This document shows, one piece after another, positions 1 through 7,147 of a DNA stretch of 11,276 bases (the first letter of the stretch is position 1; every line of letters starts with the position of its first letter). Made by a program: the position numbers and the translations under genes. This DNA comes from Rubritepida sp. GTDB taxonomy: Bacteria > Pseudomonadota > Alphaproteobacteria > Acetobacterales > Acetobacteraceae. The notes under the pieces are model-generated. The model saw only the letters and a list, made by a program, of their open reading frames with translations. It was not told where the DNA came from and ran no database searches. Where the stretch lies: positions 1-11,276 of the forward strand of contig JAQGHZ010000721.1 of assembly GCA_028291485.1 (NCBI GenBank). Direction: 5' to 3'.

Positions 1-2549
1 TGTCCGCGCAAGCCAAGCGGCGGGACGGCGTCGATGTGGTCGTCGGCGTTGTCGAGTCGCACGGCAGGCGCGAGACCGAGGCGCTCCTCGAAGGCCTCGA
101 GGTCATCCCGAGGCAGGAGGTCGAATATAAGGGCCACCTCCTTGCCGAGATGGATCTCGACGCGATCCTGAAGCGGCGCCCGCAACTGGTTCTGGTCGAC
201 GAGCTCGCCCACACCAACGCCCCCGGCAGCCGCCATCCCAAGCGCTGGCAGGATGTCGAGGAACTGCGCGATGCGGGCATCGAGGTCTGGACCACCATGA
301 ACGTCCAGCACCTGGAGAGCAGCGCCGAGGCCGTGGCGCGCGTCACCGGCGTGCGCGTGGCGGAGACGGTGCCCGACAGCGTGCTCGCGGGCGCCGATGC
401 GGTGGAGCTGGTGGACATCCCGCCGGCCGAGCTGCTCGAGCGCATGCGCGCCGGAAAGATCTACCGTCCCGAACAGGCCGAGCGCGCCATGCGCGGCTTC
501 TTCAAGGAGGGCGCCCTCACCGCCCTGCGCGAGCTCGCGCTGCGCCGCACCGCCGATCGCGTGGATGCCGACGTCACCGGCTGGATGCGCCGCAACGCGG
601 TGGCCGGCCCCTGGCCGGTGGGCGACCGCGTGCTGGCGCTGGTGCCGGGCAATGCGCCGGCCGATGCCGTGCTGCACCAGGCCAAGCGCATCGCCGTGGC
701 CCTGCGCGCGCCGCTGCTGGCGCTGCATGTGGAGCAGCCGGGGCAATCGGGCGATCCCGGCCCGGGGCTCGCGCTCGCGCAACAGCTCGGCGCCGAGACC
801 GAGGTGACGACGGCGAGCGACCTGCCCTCCGCGATCCTCGCCCATGCGCGGTTGCGCAACGCGACGCACATCATCGTCGGCCGCGGCAACCCGCCGCTGT
901 GGCGGCGCCTCCTCGGCCGCACGCTGATCATGGCGCTGGCCCATCGCGCCACCGAGTTCACGCTGCACGTCGTGCCCAACGCCACCGCGCGTCCCGCCGC
1001 ACCGGAGCGCCCCTGGCCGGCCTGGACGAGCTGGTTCGCGATCCCGCTGCTGGTCGGGGCCGCGACGCTGGTCTGCGACGCGCTGGACGGGCGCGTGCCG
1101 GATGCCGGGCTGGGCATGGTGTATCTCGCGGCCATCGTCGCCATCGCGGCGATCACGGGGCCGGTGCAGGCCAGCCTCGGCGCGGTGTTGTCCTTCCTCG
1201 CCTGGAACTACCTGTTCCTGCCGCCGCGCTACACGCTGACCATCGCCTCCGCGCAGGACGTGCTGGGTGCTGTGATATTCGGCGCCGTGGCCGCGCTGCT
1301 GACCGGCACCACGGGCCGCCTGGGGCGCAACGTGCGCAACGCGGCCTCGCGGCTGGCGGCGCTGCGGCGGCTCGCCGCGTTGTCCCGACGGCTCAACGCC
1401 CAGGCCACCCTGCCCGAGCTGCAGACGGCCGTCGTCGAGGAGGCCTCGCGCATCGCCGGCGGCCCCGCCTGCCTGCTGCTGCCGCTGGACGATGCGCTCG
1501 CCGCCACCCTCCCGGGACAGTTCATCCGCGAGACCACAGCCACGGACGAGCCCGTGCTGCGCGCCATCACACCGGGCCACGCCACGCTCGACGACAGCGC
1601 CATGGCCTCCGCGCGCTGGGCCATGGCCAATGGCCGCGAGGCCGGCCGCGGCACGGCGACGCTGCCCAACAGCGCCTGGCGCTTCATCCCGCTCACCGCT
1701 CTGCGCGACGGCGAGGCGGCCATGCTCGGCCTGCTCGGCATCCGCCCCGAGAACGACCGGCCGGATCCGGAAGCCGACCGCGCGCTGGAATCGCTGGTCG
1801 ACCAGGTCGCCGTCGCGCTGGAGCGCGCGCGCCTCGTCGATGCCGCCGCCCGCGACCGCGCCCGCGGCGAGACGGAGGCCCTGCGCACGGCGCTGCTGAC
1901 CAGCCTGGGACACGACCTCCGCACGCCGCTCACGGTCATCCGCGGCGCGGCGGAGACCTTGCGCATCTCCACCCTGCCCGAGGCCACGCGCGCCGACCTC
2001 CTCGCCAGCATCGAGGAAGAGGCGACGCGCCTCGCGCGCTGGATGTCCGCCATCCTCGACATCGTGCGGCTGGAGACGGGCCAGACGACGCCGCGGCGGG
2101 AGGAGCTCGATCTGGCGCACGCGCTCGGCAACGCCGCGGAGCGCGCGGAGAAGACCTATCCCGGCCGCCACATCCGTGCCGATGTTCGGCCCGGCCTGCC
2201 GAGCCCGCGCCTCGACCCGTCCCTGGTGGACCGCGTGCTGGAAAATCTCGTGGACAATGCGCTGAAGTATTCCGCGCCGGACGGCATCGTGCGACTCTCG
2301 GCACGGCAGGACGGGGCGCAGATCGTCGTGATGATCGAAGATGACGGTCCCGGCATCCCGCCGGCCGACCTGCCCCGCATTTTCGATCCCTTCTTCCGCG
2401 CCGCGCGCACCGACAGCATCACCGCCGGCTCGGGCCTCGGCCTCTCCATCTGCAAGGGGCTGGTGAATGCGATGGGCGGCCGTGTCGTCGCGGAAAGTCC
2501 GATCGCTGCCGGCCGTGGCACCCGCATCACCCTGCGCTTCCCGATATGA
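1..2549 (+). CDS. kdpD: KdpD, potassium/turgor-sensing histidine kinase (5' truncated by window edge)
   Basis: Membrane sensor kinase that phosphorylates KdpE when potassium is limiting, switching on the KdpFABC pump. The reading frame is open from base 3, and the window edge removes the start codon and the Walker A loop; 848 codons remain (E. coli KdpD is 894 residues). Domains in order: the rest of the KdpD cytoplasmic ATP-binding domain with a Walker-B-like VDELAHTN (bases 195-218); a universal-stress-protein-like domain (about 610-980); four hydrophobic segments of the DUF4118 type (about 1032-1080, 1107-1155, 1170-1225, 1257-1305); a GAF-like linker; a HisKA domain with the H-box GHDLRTPL and phospho-accepting His codon at 1911; then an HATPase with N-box ENLVDNALKYS (about 2241), G1 DDGPGIP and G2 GSGLGLS. 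The stop overlaps the kdpE start (ATGA), so the two are probably translationally coupled. Assignment is firm; only the N-terminus is unseen. Confidence 0.96.
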   Translation, partial: SAQAKRRDGVDVVVGVVESHGRRETEALLEGLEVIPRQEVEYKGHLLAEMDLDAILKRRPQLVLVDELAHTNAPGSRHPKRWQDVEELRDAGIEVWTTMNVQHLESSAEAVARVTGVRVAETVPDSVLAGADAVELVDIPPAELLERMRAGKIYRPEQAERAMRGFFKEGALTALRELALRRTADRVDADVTGWMRRNAVAGPWPVGDRVLALVPGNAPADAVLHQAKRIAVALRAPLLALHVEQPGQSGDPGPGLALAQQLGAETEVTTASDLPSAILAHARLRNATHIIVGRGNPPLWRRLLGRTLIMALAHRATEFTLHVVPNATARPAAPERPWPAWTSWFAIPLLVGAATLVCDALDGRVPDAGLGMVYLAAIVAIAAITGPVQASLGAVLSFLAWNYLFLPPRYTLTIASAQDVLGAVIFGAVAALLTGTTGRLGRNVRNAASRLAALRRLAALSRRLNAQATLPELQTAVVEEASRIAGGPACLLLPLDDALAATLPGQFIRETTATDEPVLRAITPGHATLDDSAMASARWAMANGREAGRGTATLPNSAWRFIPLTALRDGEAAMLGLLGIRPENDRPDPEADRALESLVDQVAVALERARLVDAAARDRARGETEALRTALLTSLGHDLRTPLTVIRGAAETLRISTLPEATRADLLASIEEEATRLARWMSAILDIVRLETGQTTPRREELDLAHALGNAAERAEKTYPGRHIRADVRPGLPSPRLDPSLVDRVLENLVDNALKYSAPDGIVRLSARQDGAQIVVMIEDDGPGIPPADLPRIFDPFFRAARTDSITAGSGLGLSICKGLVNAMGGRVVAESPIAAGRGTRITLRFPI

Positions 2550-3232
2550 GCCCCGCGCCACCCACCGTCCTCGTCATCGACGACGAGCCGCAGATCCACC
2601 GCTTCCTCGGCCCGGCCCTCGACGCCGCCGGCTACGCGCCGCTGCGCGCGGACAATGCGCGCGAGGGGCTGCGCCTCGCGGCCTCGCGCGGCCCCGCCTG
2701 CATCCTGCTGGACCTCGGCCTGCCGGACATGGACGGGAAGGAGCTGCTAGAGCGGCTGCGCGTCTTCAGCCAGGTGCCCGTCATCGTCATCAGCGCACGC
2801 GATCGCGAGGCGGAGAAGATTGCGGCCCTCGACGCCGGCGCGGACGATTACGTGGAAAAGCCCTTCGGCCTGGCGGAACTGCTTGCCCGCCTGCGGGCCG
2901 CCACGCGCCGCGCCCTGATGGCCGAGGCCCCCTCGCCCATCGTGGTGACCGGCCCGCTGAAGGTGGATCTCGAGCGCCGGCTGCTGCACGTGGCCGGTGG
3001 CGAGATCGCCGTCACGCCGCGCGAATGGGAGCTGCTGGCGGTGCTGGCGCGCAACCTGGGCAAGGTCGTCACGCGGCAGCGCATGCTCACCGAGGTCTGG
3101 GGGCCCGCGCATGTGGAGGACAGCCAGTACCTGCGCGTCTATGTCGGCCAGTTGCGCCAGAAGCTCGGCGAGGCGGCACGGCTGCTGCGCACTGAGCCCG
3201 GCGTCGGCTATCGCCTGCTCGACGAGGCTTGA
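2546..3232 (+). CDS. kdpE: KdpE, OmpR-family response regulator
   Basis: Cytoplasmic DNA-binding response regulator, the expected partner of KdpD and activator of kdpFABC. It has 228 residues, the usual KdpE length. The receiver domain (about 1-120) shows the acidic pair D12-D13, phospho-acceptor D56 in LLDLGLPDMDG, switch residue S83 and the conserved K105 in EKPF. The winged-helix effector domain (about 135-226) contains TPREWELL and ends with the typical GVGYRL. The ATG at 2546 shares bases with the kdpD stop, which fixes the start and points to coupled translation. The deacetylase-fold gene starts 49 bases downstream on the same strand. Read-through into it is possible, but the functions look unrelated and only a weak hairpin separates them. 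Confidence 0.96.
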   Translation: MSPAPPTVLVIDDEPQIHRFLGPALDAAGYAPLRADNAREGLRLAASRGPACILLDLGLPDMDGKELLERLRVFSQVPVIVISARDREAEKIAALDAGADDYVEKPFGLAELLARLRAATRRALMAEAPSPIVVTGPLKVDLERRLLHVAGGEIAVTPREWELLAVLARNLGKVVTRQRMLTEVWGPAHVEDSQYLRVYVGQLRQKLGEAARLLRTEPGVGYRLLDEA

Positions 3233-3248
3233 ACACGCGGGCGAATGC

Positions 3249-3262
3249 CGGGAGAGTTCCCG
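3249..3262 (+). other. short GC hairpin between kdpE and puuE
   Basis: CGGGA at 3249-3253 pairs perfectly with TCCCG at 3258-3262 across a 4-base loop. No T-run follows, so this is at best a weak terminator or a chance stem in the 49-base gap between kdpE and the next gene. Confidence 0.2.
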
Positions 3263-3281
3263 TGCATCCGAACGAGGTCCC

Positions 3282-4196
3282 ATGCCCTACGAGGTCCAAC
3301 GCGATTTCATCGGCTACGGCGCGAACCCGCCAGATCCGCAATGGCCGGGCGGGGCCAAGATCGCCGTCAATTTCGTGATGAATTACGAGGAGGGCTCCGA
3401 GCCCTCCTTCCAGCACGGCGACGGCTATACCGAGGTCGGGCTGACGGAATCCATGGGCCCCGGCCAGGTGAAGTCCGGCCGCGACCTCGCCGGCGAGGGC
3501 ATGTTCGAATACGGCAGCCGCGTCGGTTTCTGGCGACTGATGCGCCTCTTCCAGGAACGCAGCCTGCCGATGACCGTCTTCGGCTGCGCGCTGGCGCTGG
3601 AGCAGAACCCGGAGGCCGCGGCCGCGATTCGTGCCAGCGGCTTCGACGTCTGCTCGCATGGCTGGCGCTGGGTGAAGCATTTCGAGCTCTCCGAGGCCGA
3701 GGAGCGCGAGCACATCCGCCTCGCCGTCGCGAGCCAGGCCAAGACCGTCGGCCATCGCCCGGACGGCTGGTACTGCCGCTACGGACCCTCGGTGAACACG
3801 CGCCGCCTCGTCGCGGAAGAGGGCGGCTTCCTCTTCGACAGCGACTATTACGGCGAGGAGCTCCCGCTCTGGCTCACCGTCGAGGGCAAGCCGCATCTCG
3901 TCGTGCCCTATTCGCTGACCAACAACGACGGGAAATACTCGGGCTGGATGGGAACCTCGGACCAGTGGTTCTCCTTCATCCGCGACGCCTTCGACATGCT
4001 CTATGACGAGGGTGCCAAGGGGAAGCCGAAGATGATGTCGGTGGGCCTGCACATGCGGCTGATCGGCCATCCCGCGCGCGCCATGGGGCTGCAGCGTCTG
4101 CTCGACTACATGACGGGCAAGCCCGACGTCTGGATCACGCGCCGCGTGGACATCGCGAAGCACTGGGTGGCAACGCACCCCTACAAGGCCAGGTGA
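3282..4196 (+). CDS. puuE: PuuE-type allantoinase / cyclic-ureide hydrolase (polysaccharide-deacetylase fold)
   Basis: Probable cytoplasmic allantoinase of the PuuE type, opening the allantoin ring to allantoate. These enzymes are unrelated to the AllB/DAL1 amidohydrolases and were recruited from the NodB/polysaccharide-deacetylase fold. The protein has 304 residues, close to the roughly 308 of Pseudomonas PuuE. Family signatures visible are RDFIGYG (7-13), NPPDPQWPGGAKIAV (15-29), NYEEGSE (34-40, in place of the deacetylase TFDDGP), CSHGWRW (124-130), NTRRLVAEEGGF, GLHMRLIGHPAR (H257) and RRVDIAKHW near the end. The start ATG is preceded by GAGGT at 3274-3278; the open frame continues upstream inside kdpE but without similarity. 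The segment G162-R175 (WYCRYGPSVNTRR) differs from the Pseudomonas sequence as I recall it, so a related cyclic ureide is an alternative substrate. Convergent with allE, which acts two steps later in the same pathway. Confidence 0.8.
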   Translation: MPYEVQRDFIGYGANPPDPQWPGGAKIAVNFVMNYEEGSEPSFQHGDGYTEVGLTESMGPGQVKSGRDLAGEGMFEYGSRVGFWRLMRLFQERSLPMTVFGCALALEQNPEAAAAIRASGFDVCSHGWRWVKHFELSEAEEREHIRLAVASQAKTVGHRPDGWYCRYGPSVNTRRLVAEEGGFLFDSDYYGEELPLWLTVEGKPHLVVPYSLTNNDGKYSGWMGTSDQWFSFIRDAFDMLYDEGAKGKPKMMSVGLHMRLIGHPARAMGLQRLLDYMTGKPDVWITRRVDIAKHWVATHPYKAR

Positions 4197-4203
4197 TGGA
4201 ACA

Positions 4204-4256
4204 CCTTTCCGTCGCCGGGCGGGATGCGACGCCGCATGTCGCGCGGGTCGGAAAGG
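4204..4256. terminator. inverted repeat between convergent puuE and allE, possible bidirectional terminator
   Basis: CCTTTCCG (4204-4211) and CGGAAAGG (4249-4256) form a perfect 8-bp inverted repeat in the 120-base gap between the two convergent stop codons. Inside it lies a second perfect stem, ATGCG (4224-4228) with CGCAT (4233-4237), around a 4-base loop. The position suits a two-way transcription end, but there is no T-run on either strand, so the role is inferred from location. Confidence 0.35.
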
Positions 4257-4316
4257 GACGCGCCGGATGTCCGTGTAGTTCGGGCGCTCGATCCACGCCT
4301 CATGCTGAAGCGGCCG

Positions 4317-5081
4317 CTACAGCTTCACGTCGCGATTGACGTCCTTGTAGAGCAGGTAGGCCGTCTCGCCCCAGCCGGTCGCGTAGAATTGCTGCGGCAC
4401 ATAGGGGCCCATCCAGATGAAGTCGCCCTTCCAGCACTCGTGCCAGTCGCGCCCGAGCAGGTAGAGCCCCTGCCCCTCGAGCATGAAGAGCCCGTGCTCC
4501 ATGATGTGCGTCTCGACGAAGGGAAAGTAGGTGCCGGGCGCGAAGGACAGGATGTTGATTTCCATGTCCATCTCCATCCGCCCCTCGCCGAGCAGGTACT
4601 GCCAGGCGCGCCCCGTGGTGTGCTTCACGACACGCGGCGATTCCTGGCGGCTGCCGAAGAGATGGCCCGGCGCGGCGAGACCCGGCGCGGGTTCGAAGCG
4701 GCGCTTGATCCAGATCACGCGCGCCGCCGTATCCGCAAGGATGGTGTAGGCCGAGCCGGCCGGCACGAAGACGTAGCCGCCCGCGGAGAGCGAGCGCGTC
4801 TCCGCAGGCACGCCGATCTCCACCTGGCCGTCCAGCACATAGAAGAAGTGCTCCAGCCCGTCCTCGCGCGGCGCCGTGGTGCCGCCGCCCGGTTCCATCG
4901 CCAGCAGCGCCTGGGCGAAGCGCGCGCCCATCTGCGGGCTCGTGTGGAAATGCACCTTGGTCTTCGCGAAGCCGGGCAACCGGCTTTCGAGGATTCCCTC
5001 TGGCGGCATCACCGCGTAGTGCGGCGTCACCATGGTGCGGTTGTTCCCGAAAATACCGGGCGGGATGGTGCCAGGGATCAT
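4317..5081 (-). CDS. allE: (S)-ureidoglycine aminohydrolase, bicupin (AllE)
   Basis: Hydrolyses (S)-ureidoglycine to (S)-ureidoglycolate and ammonia in allantoin breakdown. The 254 residues form two cupin domains: an N-terminal one around EHFFYVLDGQVEIG (77-90) and a C-terminal one at about 173-250. The C-terminal domain carries E190, H192, H196 and Q230. Their spacing (0, +2, +6, +40) is that of the Mn ligands I recall for Arabidopsis UGlyAH (E235, H237, H241, Q275). Y207, Y242 and K246 likewise match the spacing of recalled substrate-binding Tyr252, Tyr287 and Lys291. The stretch NILSFAPG through ETHIMEHG and the C-terminal NRDVKL are also close to E. coli AllE (YlbA). The ATG at 5081 is chosen because it overlaps the preceding stop (ATGA) and gives the family length; the frame is open further upstream only as a shadow. 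Last gene of the minus-strand operon. Confidence 0.92.
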   Translation of the reverse strand: MIPGTIPPGIFGNNRTMVTPHYAVMPPEGILESRLPGFAKTKVHFHTSPQMGARFAQALLAMEPGGGTTAPREDGLEHFFYVLDGQVEIGVPAETRSLSAGGYVFVPAGSAYTILADTAARVIWIKRRFEPAPGLAAPGHLFGSRQESPRVVKHTTGRAWQYLLGEGRMEMDMEINILSFAPGTYFPFVETHIMEHGLFMLEGQGLYLLGRDWHECWKGDFIWMGPYVPQQFYATGWGETAYLLYKDVNRDVKL

Positions 5082-5413
5082 GGTCGGTCCAGCCTCTCGT
5101 CGGGCGGCGCGATGATGGTGGCGAGGTCGCGCAGCAAGGTCTTGTTGGGCAGCGGGTCGAGCCGCATCTCGCGCGGTTCCAGGCGGGCGGTGCAAGCGTA
5201 GATGACCTTGCCGTCCAGCAGCATCATGCACTCCTTGCACGCATTCGCGTTCAGGCAGGCATAGCGGAAGGCGAGCGTCGGGTCGCGGGCGATGCGCAGG
5301 CGGCGAAGGCCGTCGAGAACGGACTCGCCCGCCTCGAAGGCGATCTCGAATTCGTCGCGGCGGGGCGCGTCGCCGAGGCCGCCGCGATGGATGGAGAGCG
5401 TCGCGACGGGCAT
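5078..5413 (-). CDS. stand-alone 2Fe-2S protein resembling the N-terminal domain of SdhB/FrdB
   Basis: Small (111-residue) cytoplasmic electron carrier, probably the redox partner of the flavoprotein encoded just upstream. Residues 4-75 resemble the plant-ferredoxin-like N-terminal half of succinate dehydrogenase/fumarate reductase iron-sulfur subunits, including FRYACLN and a cysteine set C53, C59, C62 and C74. The spacing is C-x5-C-x2-C-x11-C, against C-x4-C-x2-C-x11-C in E. coli FrdB: one extra residue after the first cysteine. The C-terminal half that would hold the 4Fe-4S and 3Fe-4S clusters is absent, and so are membrane-anchor genes, so this is not a normal complex II. The start overlaps the flavoprotein stop (TGATG) and its stop overlaps allE (ATGA), implying coupled translation and a fixed subunit ratio. 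Electron acceptor unknown. Confidence 0.8.
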   Translation of the reverse strand: MPVATLSIHRGGLGDAPRRDEFEIAFEAGESVLDGLRRLRIARDPTLAFRYACLNANACKECMMLLDGKVIYACTARLEPREMRLDPLPNKTLLRDLATIIAPPDERLDRP

Positions 5414-7122
5414 CAGGCGGCCACCGGAAGGCGCGACAAGCTAGACGTCTCTCCTCGCAGCTCCACAAGCTGGTTGAGGCGCCAGGCTTCCTCCGTCCCG
5501 GGAAAATCCTCGCGCTGATGGGCGCCGCGGCTCTCGGTGCGCGCGGTGGCGGCCTGGACCACCGTCCCGGCCACCAGGATCATCTGCCGCAGGTCGAACC
5601 AGTCGAGACGGGCAAGGTCGTGCGGCACGCCGGAGACGCCGGGCGGTGCGTCGCCCACTTCCGCGCGCATCGCCTCCAGTGCGAGTCCCGCGCGCGCCAG
5701 TCCTGACGCCGTGCGGAAGGGCCCGACCTCCGTGGACATCAACCGCTGCAGGCGCGCGATCATCTCGGCCGTGTTCACGACACGGGAACTCGCGCGCAGC
5801 CGTCCGGTCGCATCCGAGGCGGCCGCCGGTGAAAACGCCGGCGTCTCGCCCGAGGCCGCGATGCGCGCCGCTTCCGCCCCGGCGATACGCCCATAGGCCA
5901 GCGCCTCGGTGATCGCATTGCCGGAGAGGCGGTTCGCGCCGTTCGCGCCGCCCACCGCCTCTCCCGCCGCCAGCAGCCCGGGCCGATTCGTGCGCATCGA
6001 CGTGTCCACGCGCACGCCGCCCATGTGGTAGTGCGCGATGGGCGAGACCTCGATCGCGTCGCGCGTCAGGTCGATGCCATTGGCCGCAAGTCGATCGATC
6101 ACCGGCCCGAAGGCGCCGCGCAACTCGGCCTCCGGCACATGCGTGAAGCTGAGCCACGCCCCGCCGGAGGGTGAGCCGCGCCCCGCCTCGGCTTCCTTGG
6201 TGATCGCATAGGTCGCGAGGTCGCGCGTGGTGCTGTACGTCCCGTTCTCGGCATCGCCGCCCCAGCGGTCGAGAAAGTCTTCCATCGCCCCGTTGAGCAG
6301 CCGTCCGCCGAGCTTGTAGCGGAAGGGATCCCACATGATCGGATCCATGCCGATCAGCCGCGGCGCGAGATGCCCGATCGGGAAGAATTGCACGAACTCC
6401 ATGTCCTGCAGCACGGCGCCCGCGCGCAGCGCCAGCGCATAGCCGTCGCCCGACATGTTGAGGCTCGCGCTGTTGCGCGCATAGAGCCGCGTGAGCCCGC
6501 CCGTCGCGACAATGGTGGCGCCGGCGCCGATGGTCAGCGCCTCGCCCGTCGCCACATGCAGCGCGGCGGCGCCCGTCACCGTGCCGTCCTGCACGATGAG
6601 GTCCGTCACCGCGACCTCGCCGATACGCCGGATCGCCGGGCCCACGCGCTGCACCTGCGCGCGCAGCGTGCGCGAGACGGCGGGGCCGGTGGAGAGGAAG
6701 TCGACATAGACGCAGCGCGCCCGGTCATGTCCCGGCGCCTGCACCGCGGCGAAGCCGTTGCCGCTGCGCGCCCAGCCGACCTTCCAGGCATCCATCTCCA
6801 GGATGCACTCGGCGCCGACCTCGCAGAGCAGTGCCGCCAGCTTCGGATCGGAGAGCCCACGCCCCGCCGCCAGCGTGTCGGCGAGGTGATGCTGCCAGTG
6901 GTCCCCGGACCCGACGGCGGCCGCGACGGTCATCTGCGCCATGACAGTCGCGCCGCCGCGCCCGATCAGGCTGCGGTCCACCAGCAGCACGCATTGGGCG
7001 CCGCGACGGGCCGCCTCGATGGCGGCGTACATCCCGGCGCCACCCGCGCCGATGATCAGCACATCGGCTTCCAGATGCCGCACATCCGCGGGAGTTCGGG
7101 TCACGATCATGCGTCGCAGCAT
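5413..7122 (-). CDS. FAD-dependent oxidoreductase of the SdhA/FrdA/L-aspartate-oxidase superfamily
   Basis: Flavoprotein dehydrogenase or reductase subunit of unknown substrate, 569 residues (E. coli SdhA 588, FrdA 602). A Rossmann FAD site DVLIIGAGGAGM lies at about 20-31. The capping and catalytic regions keep HYHMGG (H364-G369), GLLAAGEAVGGANGANRL with R398, and a possible equivalent of the catalytic Arg at R268 in FRYKLGG. The segment that carries the FAD-linking His in SdhA/FrdA reads GRGGATVMAQ and has no His, so FAD is probably non-covalent, as in L-aspartate oxidase. A helical C-terminal domain follows (about 450-560). Start: ATG at 7122 with GGA about 10 bases upstream; ATG at 7110 is nearly as good, whereas one at 7182 would run into the upstream gene. 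No signal peptide is seen, so it should be cytoplasmic. It lies 25 bases after the binding-protein gene and overlaps the 2Fe-2S gene. Flavin oxidation of a ureide such as ureidoglycolate is my inference. Confidence 0.8.
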   Translation of the reverse strand: MLRRMIVTRTPADVRHLEADVLIIGAGGAGMYAAIEAARRGAQCVLLVDRSLIGRGGATVMAQMTVAAAVGSGDHWQHHLADTLAAGRGLSDPKLAALLCEVGAECILEMDAWKVGWARSGNGFAAVQAPGHDRARCVYVDFLSTGPAVSRTLRAQVQRVGPAIRRIGEVAVTDLIVQDGTVTGAAALHVATGEALTIGAGATIVATGGLTRLYARNSASLNMSGDGYALALRAGAVLQDMEFVQFFPIGHLAPRLIGMDPIMWDPFRYKLGGRLLNGAMEDFLDRWGGDAENGTYSTTRDLATYAITKEAEAGRGSPSGGAWLSFTHVPEAELRGAFGPVIDRLAANGIDLTRDAIEVSPIAHYHMGGVRVDTSMRTNRPGLLAAGEAVGGANGANRLSGNAITEALAYGRIAGAEAARIAASGETPAFSPAAASDATGRLRASSRVVNTAEMIARLQRLMSTEVGPFRTASGLARAGLALEAMRAEVGDAPPGVSGVPHDLARLDWFDLRQMILVAGTVVQAATARTESRGAHQREDFPGTEEAWRLNQLVELRGETSSLSRLPVAA

Positions 7123-7147
7123 AGCCGTGGCGTCCGTATCGGAAACC

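Noticed and set aside
899..2344. 481-codon plus-strand frame inside kdpD
   Set aside because: It is an out-of-frame shadow of kdpD, Arg/Ala/Pro-rich and without domains, while the kdpD frame is fully supported by kinase motifs.
5082..5468. Upstream extension of allE to a start at 5468
   Set aside because: The added residues are the shadow of the overlapping 2Fe-2S gene; the ATG at 5081 gives the normal AllE length and an ATGA overlap.
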